A DNA stretch of 5,053 nt, from positions 1-5,053 of the forward strand of contig JAJZRD010000260.1 of assembly GCA_021845945.1 (NCBI GenBank), given 5' to 3'. The DNA is from Chloroflexota bacterium (lineage in GTDB: Bacteria; Chloroflexota; UBA6077). Below, one piece after another: positions 1 through 5,053 of this stretch; position 1 is the stretch's first letter, and every line of letters begins with the position of its first letter. A model generated the notes under the pieces. That model was not told where the DNA came from, made no database searches, and was given only the letters and a program-made list of their open reading frames with translations. A program made the translations under genes and the position numbers.

Positions 1-2388
1 TGGGACTCCGCCGGCGAGGCGGCCCAGCTTCAGCTCTTCTGCGAGAAAGGGATGAGGACGGCCGGGGGAGGCAGGCGACGAGGCATCGTCGAGCGGTTTC
101 TCGAGGCGTACTCACGGATCGCCGCGCGGGCCGAACCCCTGGTCGGGGCGGGCCTGGACCCGGAAGAGGCGCGGCACTCCCTGCAGCGGCTGTTTCATCG
201 GTTGCTGGCCGACGATCTCATCTTGAGGAGGGGGTGGGCCGGTGAGGCGTACCGGAAAGGGGGGTTGCCTGCCCTCTGGAATGAGTACCTGCGGCTGGGG
301 CGCCCCGGCGGCAACTTCTGCCTCGGGTGGCTTGAACCCCTCCACTTGGAGTGCGGTGTTCAAGGCGGGCCAACCGCCGCGCCTGACGAGGCGGTGGAAG
401 CCCTGGTCGACGGGCTGTTCCGGCGGTTTCACTTCACGGACCGGGAGGGTGGCGCGTGCGACGCCGAGGACTCTCTGGGACCCGAGGTGGTGGCGACGCT
501 GGTCGAGCGAAGGACGGCAGGCCGCCACGAGAAGGGCAGCTACTACACGCCACGGGCGATCGTCGCCTTCATGGTCCGCCGGGCCCTCGCCTGCTATCTG
601 GAGACCAGCCTCCCCGACGAGCCTCGCGAGGCGGTGGCGCGGCTGGTGGAGCAGCACGAACCCGAGGGGCTGCGCGATCGAGCGGCGGTCCTGGAAGCGC
701 TGCGCCGGGTGAAGGTGTGCGACCCGTCGTGTGGCGGCGGGGCGTTCCTGGCAAGGACCATCGAGGAGTTGCTGGCGCTGAGAATCTGCGTGGGCGACCG
801 GGTAGACGCCTCTCGCAGGCTGAGGGCGGAGATCCTCCGGGACAATCTGCACGGCGTGGAGCTGGAGGCGGACGCGGTGGAGGTCGCGCGGCTGCGGCTG
901 TGGCTGGGGCTGCTGGCGGACTGGGAAGGGGATGCCCTCCCTACGCTGCCGGAGGGGAGGATCCAGGTCGGGGATAGTCTGCTGGACTTCGATTGGCCAG
1001 CGCGATTCCCGGAGCCCTTCGCGGAGGGCGGCTTCGACCTCGTCCTGATGAACCCCCCTTACCTGCTGTCCAGCCGGGTCCCGGGCCACGCCAGCGAGTC
1101 CTTCCGGCGCTACTCACAGCAGTTGCGGCCGCGGTACGGCTTCAGGAGCGACCTGTACGTGCACTTCTTCTACCGCGGCCTTCAGCTGCTGAAGCCGGGG
1201 GGCGTGCTGGGCGCCCTCACCTCGGCCAGCTTCCTGACCAACGCGACCAAGGAGCATCTGCGGCGAGAGCTGCTGCGCCACGACCTCCGGGTCGTGGCGC
1301 CCCTGGGTCCCGAGCTGTTCGACGCACGGGTTTACCCGGCCATCACCCTGGTTCAGAAGGGCGAGGGTGACGCCGGGGGCTCGAGAGGGGTCGGCTTCCT
1401 GGATCTGCGCCGGGCGGGCAAGCAGGAGATCCTGGAGCCTGACCTGGTGGAGCGGCGCTCCAGCTGGATCGAAGCCTCGGAGTACCGGCAGGCCTTCGGC
1501 GCGGTCTTCTTCGATCCGACCGCGGAGAACCGGCGGATCTTTCGGGATCTGCTGACGGCTTCCGACACCGAGGGGTCGAGGCCTGAGACGGAGCGCGACC
1601 ACCGGCTTGATCCGCCACCCCACGATTCCAGGGACCGAGGCGGCGAGCGGGCGGTGGGGGTTCGCCGCTTCGTGCGGCTGGGGGAGGTGGCCCCTGCCCT
1701 GGATACCGGCATCCACAGCGGCAACGTGAGGGAGAGGCTGTTCTATCGGGACCCGGTCCCCGACAGGCCGCTCCACCGGCTGCTCCAGGGGACCCAGGTG
1801 GTTCGGTACGGGGTCTGGTGGGATAACCCGGAGGCCCGGTACCGGTACGTGGATCTGGGGTACCGGATCGATCCCGAGCGGAAGGGCACCGGCAGAGGGG
1901 GCAGGCCCTCTGCCCGGCGCGAGTACTGGCACTTCTGTGGCTCTGTGGAGAACCACCACGTGGTGGAGCGGTTGCTGATGCGCCAGACGGGGGACGCGCC
2001 CCTCGTGGGCTACCTCTACCAGGGGCAGGAGCAGCTCTATACCGACAACACCCTTCACACCCTTCTGCTCTCACAGAGGGGACGCGAGCTGGGCTTCAGC
2101 TATCTCTACCTGTTGGCGCTGCTCAACTCCGGCCCCTTGGCGAGGATCTACCGGGCCCTGGCTCAGGAAGAGGGCCGGATGCTGGCGCAGGTGAAGACCG
2201 CTGTGGCCAACCATCTCCCGCTGCCGGTGCCGAAGGGTGGAGATGCAGATGAGCTAGAGACCCTGGTGGGGGAGATCCAGGGCATCCACCGCTTCCACGG
2301 CCTTCCCCTGCCACCGACGGCAGTCGAGCGAGTCGCCATACTCCAACGGGCGATCGACCGGCTGGTGGGAAGTCTATACGGGCTGTAG
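1..2388 (+). CDS. Eco57I/TaqI-like N6-adenine DNA methyltransferase, 5' end possibly outside window
   Basis: This enzyme transfers a methyl group from SAM to adenine N6 in a specific DNA sequence. Residues are numbered from the ATG at 52 (778 aa). Motif X-like GSYYTP is at 162-167, motif I DPSCGGGAF at 224-232, the motif II acidic residue E270 lies in HGVELEAD, GDSL is at 307-310 and the catalytic NPPY at 334-337. LLKPGG follows at 379-384. The order X-I-IV followed by a C-terminal recognition region is the gamma class. A polar linker (about 502-537) leads to a TaqI-like specificity region with GIHSGN (553-558), RQTGD (644-648) and TDNTLHTLLL (664-673). A late LLNS and an LPLPVP segment are also typical of this region. 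No nuclease motif is seen in the visible part. The frame is open back to base 1 with good third-position GC, so the protein may begin upstream. Alternatively, ATG 52 is a real start: a TGA at 53-55 in frame 2 would give an ATGA overlap with an upstream gene. GAG at 43-45 is only a weak ribosome site. The family call is secure; the start and any partner nuclease are not. Confidence 0.88.
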   Translation, partial: WDSAGEAAQLQLFCEKGMRTAGGGRRRGIVERFLEAYSRIAARAEPLVGAGLDPEEARHSLQRLFHRLLADDLILRRGWAGEAYRKGGLPALWNEYLRLGRPGGNFCLGWLEPLHLECGVQGGPTAAPDEAVEALVDGLFRRFHFTDREGGACDAEDSLGPEVVATLVERRTAGRHEKGSYYTPRAIVAFMVRRALACYLETSLPDEPREAVARLVEQHEPEGLRDRAAVLEALRRVKVCDPSCGGGAFLARTIEELLALRICVGDRVDASRRLRAEILRDNLHGVELEADAVEVARLRLWLGLLADWEGDALPTLPEGRIQVGDSLLDFDWPARFPEPFAEGGFDLVLMNPPYLLSSRVPGHASESFRRYSQQLRPRYGFRSDLYVHFFYRGLQLLKPGGVLGALTSASFLTNATKEHLRRELLRHDLRVVAPLGPELFDARVYPAITLVQKGEGDAGGSRGVGFLDLRRAGKQEILEPDLVERRSSWIEASEYRQAFGAVFFDPTAENRRIFRDLLTASDTEGSRPETERDHRLDPPPHDSRDRGGERAVGVRRFVRLGEVAPALDTGIHSGNVRERLFYRDPVPDRPLHRLLQGTQVVRYGVWWDNPEARYRYVDLGYRIDPERKGTGRGGRPSARREYWHFCGSVENHHVVERLLMRQTGDAPLVGYLYQGQEQLYTDNTLHTLLLSQRGRELGFSYLYLLALLNSGPLARIYRALAQEEGRMLAQVKTAVANHLPLPVPKGGDADELETLVGEIQGIHRFHGLPLPPTAVERVAILQRAIDRLVGSLYGL
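1275..1300. repeat. Perfect 10-bp inverted repeat inside the DNA methylase gene
   Basis: GCGCCACGAC (1275-1284) and its exact reverse complement GTCGTGGCGC (1291-1300) are separated by 6 nt (CTCCGG). In RNA this would be a very stable hairpin. It lies in the codons for LRHDLRVVAP, shortly after the NPPY-containing half of the enzyme. No T-tract follows, so it is not a standard intrinsic terminator. Confidence 0.7.
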
Positions 2389-2546
2389 GGGATCTGGCCT
2401 GTTGATCCACTACGATCGCAGGGAGGGTTCCGGTAGAATTCGAGGGATGGAGCCTCTCGCCGGCACGGATCAAGGTCTGAGTCTTGCACAGCTTCTTCAA
2501 CAGCCTGGCGACGATTATGGATGGCAGGACTGAGGGAGACCACTCG
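2389..2546. other. Intergenic region between DNA methylase and SAM methyltransferase
   Basis: This 158-bp gap shows no clear promoter or terminator. GGATC (2390-2394) and GATCC (2404-2408) could form a 5-bp stem with a 9-nt loop just after the methylase stop, but there is no T-tract. TAGAAT at 2434-2439 resembles a -10 box but has no -35 partner at the proper distance. Third-position GC in any frame here is lower than in the flanking genes, which supports non-coding status. Confidence 0.5.
2532..2538 (+). promoter_or_regulatory. Ribosome binding site deciding the 2547 start
   Basis: GAGGGAG lies 8 nt before ATG 2547 and is a good Shine-Dalgarno match. It favours this start over the in-frame TTG at 2484. 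It also overlaps the stop codon (2531-2533) of a doubtful 28-codon frame beginning at 2447. Confidence 0.6.
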
Positions 2547-3272
2547 ATGGCAAAGAAGAGATGGCTGGTACCCCTGGCCGCGCTGGCCGGTGCGTGGGTG
2601 TACCGAGAATGGCAGCGTGGCGCCTTCGAAGAGCTGTCCAGGAAGCTGCACGACCGCTCGATGCCCAGCGCCGGGGTCTACGACCGGTGGTCGCGGCTGG
2701 TACTGGGAGGCATGTACGGCCTCATGGCGCGTGAGTTGGCCGCGGCCTGCCCGGCCGGATCGGTGCTGGACGTAGGCGCCGGCCCCGGTTGGCTCGACAT
2801 CCGGCTGGCCGAAGTCGCGCCCGGGGTCTCCATCACCGGGGTGGACGTGGAGCCGGCGATGGTGGAGCGAGCCGCGGCGAACGCCGCAGCGGCGGGCGTG
2901 GGAGATCGAGTCCACTTGCAGCTGGGCGATTCGGCGAAGCTGCCCTTCGGCGATGGCCAATTCGACCTGGCGATCAGCAGCTTCTCGGTCCATCACTGGG
3001 AGGATCCCGCGGGTGGGCTGGCCGAGCTCTATAGGGTTCTGAAGCCGGGCGGCCAGGCCCGCATCTACGATCTTCCCGACTGGTTCCGGCTGCGCTTCCA
3101 CGGCGGGACCCGGTACGAGTCGCTCGCTCAGTTGGCGGCGGGAAGCCCCTTCGGGGGTGGGGTCGTGGTTACTCTCCGATGGCCGGACCGATTGCCCACC
3201 GGCGAGTGTCTCTGGTTGCGTCGAGCCGAAGCAGCGGAGCAATCGCCCGGTGCTGCCGAGGGCAGCCGGTAG
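2547..3272 (+). CDS. Class I SAM-dependent methyltransferase (UbiE/Methyltransf_11-like) with hydrophobic N-terminus
   Basis: This 241-aa protein has a Rossmann-type SAM methyltransferase fold. Motif I VLDVGAGPGW is at 73-82. The acidic residue that normally contacts the SAM ribose is D100 in GVDVEPAMVERA, and D128 lies in the GDSAKLPF segment. FDLAISSFSVHHWEDP is at 139-154 and YRVLKPGG at 162-169. Methyl-acceptor specificity cannot be read from these motifs; relatives act on quinones, lipids and small molecules. Residues 6-19 (WLVPLAALAGAWVY) follow a basic KKR and form a short hydrophobic segment that could anchor the protein to the membrane. It is short for a full membrane span. I chose ATG 2547 because GAGGGAG at 2532-2538 sits 8 nt upstream. 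A TTG at 2484 would add 21 residues but lacks comparable support. The next gene starts 18 nt after the stop, which suggests an operon. There is no catalytic or structural sign of DNA methylation, so a functional link to the DNA methylase upstream is unlikely. Confidence 0.88.
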   Translation: MAKKRWLVPLAALAGAWVYREWQRGAFEELSRKLHDRSMPSAGVYDRWSRLVLGGMYGLMARELAAACPAGSVLDVGAGPGWLDIRLAEVAPGVSITGVDVEPAMVERAAANAAAAGVGDRVHLQLGDSAKLPFGDGQFDLAISSFSVHHWEDPAGGLAELYRVLKPGGQARIYDLPDWFRLRFHGGTRYESLAQLAAGSPFGGGVVVTLRWPDRLPTGECLWLRRAEAAEQSPGAAEGSR

Positions 3273-3290
3273 GGGGCGGGGTCGAGGCTC

Positions 3291-4691
3291 GTGGGGACCT
3301 TCCACGGCGATTCGAAGGGCGGAGCTGGAGCGGCAGGTAAGGGGGAGCGCCCGGCATCGTCTGCCTCTTCCCTACGTGTCGGGCTCGGATTGTGGGCCGC
3401 CGCCCTGGCGCTGTCCGCCGGTCCTGTCGTCCTCGGCATCTCGAATGATAGGAGCGCACCCCCGTTCTACGTGGCGTCGGCGCTGCTGGCCCTCGCGGGC
3501 TCGGCGCTGGTGGACCGTCGGGCGCCCCTGCCCGAGCCTGATTTCGCTGCGGCCATCGATCGAGGTGCCCCCGTGGGTTTGCCGCCCGCGCCGGTGGGCT
3601 GGAGGATGGCCGGAGCCGCGCTGCTGCTGGCCGGGCTGGCGGCGGCCGGATTGTCGCTCTACCTGGCGGCCGGGCGGAGCGATCCCCCCGACGCTTTCTG
3701 GTCGTGGCTCTTCGCCCTGGCGGCCCTCCCGGTGGGATTGAACTTCGGCGTGCGAGACCCGCTGCACCTGGCCCGCCCGAGGGTCGATGCGGAGTCGGCG
3801 ACGGTGGTGGGGATCCTGCTGTTGGCGACCGCGCTCCGGATGTCGGGGCCGGATTCGGCGCCGTCGCAAGCGCAGGCAGGGGACGGCGGCCAGGGTATTG
3901 CCGCGGCTGCGTTGGCAGAAGGGCTGCTATCGCTGCTGCTGTTGCATCTGACTGCCCGGCGGCTCTTTCCCCTTCGAGTGGCGGCTGCGTGCCTCTTTCT
4001 CGTGACCGTGTCCCCCTGGCACGTTCGGCTCAGCCAGGTGGGATTCCTGGAGGTGCAGGCCGTGGCGGCTCCGCTTCTGCTGCTCTACCTGCTGCTGCGG
4101 GCCGTCGATAGCCGCCGTTCCATCGAGTACCTGCTGGCGGGCTACGGGGCGGGCCTCTGTCTCACCCTCTCGGTCGGGACGCGCCTGGCTTGTCTGGTCG
4201 CGTTGCTCTACCTGCTCCAGCGAGCGACGGTGGAGCGGGGCTTCTTGAGAATGCAGGGGCCCGGCCTCCTGATAGCCGCCCTGGGAGCCTCGATTTTCGT
4301 GGCCCCGATGGCCGCGCTACACGCCGGGGAGCCGTACGCTCTTCTCTCCGGCGCAGCGGGACGGATGCTCCCCTGGATCGCTGCCGGTTCACCACCCGTT
4401 GCCGGCGACCTTTCCCCCGACCTGTGGGCGCGCGCGCTGGCGGCCCCGGGGATCGCGATGGCGACGGTGCGCCTCCGCCAACCGCGCTACTTCCTCGTGG
4501 CCGTCGGGGTGTGGCTGCCGGCCGGCTTCGCCCTCGCGGCGGGGGGTAGCCCCATCTCCGGTCTCTGGCCGGCAGCCCTGCCCTTCCTCGCCCTATCGAC
4601 GGCCCTCTTCCTGGAGGTAGGTTGGCGGGGGGCTGTGGCTCTCTCAGGGGCGGGGCCGATCGCCTGGCGAGGCACGCAGCGGTCTTGCTGA
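3291..4691 (+). CDS. Polytopic membrane protein, GT39/PMT-like glycosyltransferase family, apparently without catalytic loop
   Basis: This is a 466-aa integral membrane protein with roughly 10-12 hydrophobic segments, at about residues 29-50, 60-74, 105-127, 134-152, 169-183, 202-220, 227-241, 252-270, 278-306, 324-345, 401-418 and 422-442. The stretch with TARRLF (221-226), then SPWHVRLSQVGF (241-252), then a leucine-rich helix and LLAGYGAGLCLTLSVGTRL (281-299), resembles the core of GT39/PMT-type lipid-linked sugar transferases. Those enzymes normally carry an Asp-Glu/Asp-Asp loop and a REPLFIY-like segment before this core. Here only about 20 residues (184-203, with DSAPSQAQAGDGG) separate the two helices and no such acidic pair is present. 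The C-terminal half is also short compared with the usual 500-700 aa. It may be a degenerate or non-catalytic relative. The GTG start is preceded by a G-rich tract (3271-3281), and a stop 21 nt upstream in the same frame limits extension. Residues 1-27 are low-complexity and polar. It probably shares an operon with the methyltransferase. The family assignment is moderate; membrane location is strong. Confidence 0.75.
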   Translation: MGTFHGDSKGGAGAAGKGERPASSASSLRVGLGLWAAALALSAGPVVLGISNDRSAPPFYVASALLALAGSALVDRRAPLPEPDFAAAIDRGAPVGLPPAPVGWRMAGAALLLAGLAAAGLSLYLAAGRSDPPDAFWSWLFALAALPVGLNFGVRDPLHLARPRVDAESATVVGILLLATALRMSGPDSAPSQAQAGDGGQGIAAAALAEGLLSLLLLHLTARRLFPLRVAAACLFLVTVSPWHVRLSQVGFLEVQAVAAPLLLLYLLLRAVDSRRSIEYLLAGYGAGLCLTLSVGTRLACLVALLYLLQRATVERGFLRMQGPGLLIAALGASIFVAPMAALHAGEPYALLSGAAGRMLPWIAAGSPPVAGDLSPDLWARALAAPGIAMATVRLRQPRYFLVAVGVWLPAGFALAAGGSPISGLWPAALPFLALSTALFLEVGWRGAVALSGAGPIAWRGTQRSC

Positions 4692-4699
4692 ACATGGAG

Positions 4700-4739
4700 C
4701 TATCGCGATAGTGTATACTATGCGTCGATAGAGGTATCG
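4700..4739. promoter_or_regulatory. Operator-like cluster of inverted and direct CGATAG repeats
   Basis: CTATCGCGATAG (4700-4711) is a perfect 12-bp palindrome. Its CGATAG half (4706-4711) recurs at 4726-4731, exactly 20 bp on. The second copy forms CGATA-GAGG-TATCG (4726-4739), an inverted repeat with 5-bp arms. Between them, ATAGT (4708-4712) and ACTAT (4717-4721) form another short inverted repeat. The block is clearly richer in A+T than the surrounding coding DNA. A spacing of two helical turns and overlap with a possible -10 box suggest binding of a dimeric regulator. The regulator is unknown. CGATAG words also occur by chance inside the membrane protein gene (4106-4111). Confidence 0.45.
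4714..4719 (+). promoter_or_regulatory. Possible -10 box upstream of the zinc-ribbon gene
   Basis: TATACT matches the TATAAT consensus at five of six positions and lies in the AT-richer block of the intergenic region. No good -35 hexamer is found 16-18 bp upstream, so an activator or a non-standard sigma factor would be needed. Transcription from here would give a leader of about 145 nt before ATG 4871. Confidence 0.3.
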
Positions 4740-4858
4740 TTTGGCCCCTTGTGGCGTTTCATCGGCCCCTCACCGAGGCTTCACCACGAGTCGACGATCC
4801 TCCCATCAGGCTGGCCGCGTTGGCCGCCTTTGCCTTTGACTGGAGCTAAGTCGTACTC

Positions 4859-4865
4859 GAAGGAG
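4859..4865 (+). promoter_or_regulatory. Strong ribosome binding site of the zinc-ribbon gene
   Basis: GAAGGAG is a near-ideal Shine-Dalgarno sequence 5 nt before ATG 4871. It is the strongest ribosome site in the window and suggests high translation. An ATG at 4866 is out of frame and too close to the site to compete. Confidence 0.75.
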
Positions 4866-4870
4866 ATGAA

Positions 4871-5053
4871 ATGCCTTACACCGAGAGAACCATCGTGTGC
4901 CGTGACTGCGGGCGGTCCTTCCCCTTTACCGTCGAGGAGCAGGAGTTCTTCGCCCAGAAGGGGTTCACCAACGACCCCGTGCGCTGCCCGGAGTGCAGGG
5001 CGGCCCGGAAAGCCGAGAGGGGCGACTCCCGAGGCGGCTTCGGGGGCGGCGGC
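4871..5053 (+). CDS. Zinc-ribbon domain protein (zf-trcl-like), 3' end outside window
   Basis: The first 61 codons are present and the frame is open at the right edge. Two CxxC knuckles, C10-x2-C13 and C39-x2-C42, can bind one zinc ion. Between them is the aromatic/acidic segment FPFTVEEQEFFAQKGF (17-32), followed by a basic ARKAER segment and a Gly-rich, Arg-containing stretch from residue 51. This is the pattern of the small 'probable zinc-ribbon domain' proteins common in Chloroflexota and some other bacteria. In those proteins a Gly-rich linker is usually followed by a second CxxC...CxxC ribbon (family knowledge; that part is outside the window). The role is uncharacterised; nucleic-acid binding is the usual guess, supported here only by the zinc ribbon and Gly/Arg tail. 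The start is secure because of the strong ribosome site. It is separated from the upstream gene by 179 bp and probably has its own promoter. Confidence 0.85.
   Translation, partial: MPYTERTIVCRDCGRSFPFTVEEQEFFAQKGFTNDPVRCPECRAARKAERGDSRGGFGGGG

Noticed and set aside
1838..1866. Two GGTACCGG copies 21 bp apart inside the methylase gene.
   Set aside because: Explained by the repeated RY/GYR codons of the protein; no other sign of a binding site.
112..2074. Long open frames on the minus strand opposite the DNA methylase gene.
   Set aside because: They are Pro/Arg/Gln-rich shadows expected in high-GC DNA; the plus strand carries clear methylase motifs.
2402..2439. Promoter formed by TTGATC (2402) and TAGAAT (2434).
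   Set aside because: The 26-bp spacing is far too long for a sigma-70 type promoter, and no better -35 is present.
2447..2533. A 28-codon frame starting ATG 2447 and ending at TGA 2531-2533, right at the ribosome site of the methyltransferase gene; possible leader peptide.
   Set aside because: No properly spaced ribosome site, low third-position GC compared with the genes here, and no recognisable sequence.
2484..2546. TTG 2484 as an upstream start for the SAM methyltransferase, adding 21 residues.
   Set aside because: ATG 2547 has a better ribosome site, and the added residues look unlike the family N-terminus.
4700..4724. Hairpin after the membrane protein gene as an intrinsic terminator.
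   Set aside because: No T-tract follows and the stem is AT-rich; it fits an operator better than a terminator.

Overview
This is a high-GC bacterial window with four protein-coding genes, all on the + strand, and no visible RNA genes, CRISPR arrays or insertion sequences. A Chloroflexota-like origin is suggested by the zinc-ribbon protein at the right edge and by the GT39-like membrane protein. That assignment rests on family recall only, so it is moderate to low confidence.

Layout. (1) 1-2388 is a gamma-class N6-adenine DNA methyltransferase of the Eco57I/TaqI-like type, with its own target-recognition region. Its reading frame is still open at the left edge, so the N-terminus may lie outside the window. 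(2) 2389-2546 is a 158-bp gap with no convincing promoter or terminator. (3) 2547-3272 is a small class I SAM-dependent methyltransferase with a short hydrophobic N-terminus. (4) 3291-4691 is a polytopic membrane protein resembling GT39/PMT-type glycosyltransferases, but it appears to lack the acidic catalytic loop. It starts 18 nt after the previous stop and in the same frame. (5) 4692-4870 is a 179-bp intergenic region with an AT-richer block. That block holds a 12-bp perfect palindrome, repeated CGATAG words and a TATACT box, and looks like a promoter/operator. (6) 4871-5053 is the start of a zinc-ribbon protein with an excellent ribosome binding site, cut off by the right edge.

How the genes relate. 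The DNA methylase could be a solitary modification enzyme, or part of a restriction or defence locus whose other members lie to the left; nothing here decides this. The SAM methyltransferase and the membrane protein are closely spaced and probably co-transcribed, perhaps acting on a lipid or membrane-associated substrate (inference). The zinc-ribbon gene appears to be a separate unit with its own control region. I see no clearly new multi-gene system. The most useful leads are the operator-like cluster at 4700-4739, the missing catalytic loop in the GT-like protein, and the open frame with a clamp-binding-like motif at the left edge.
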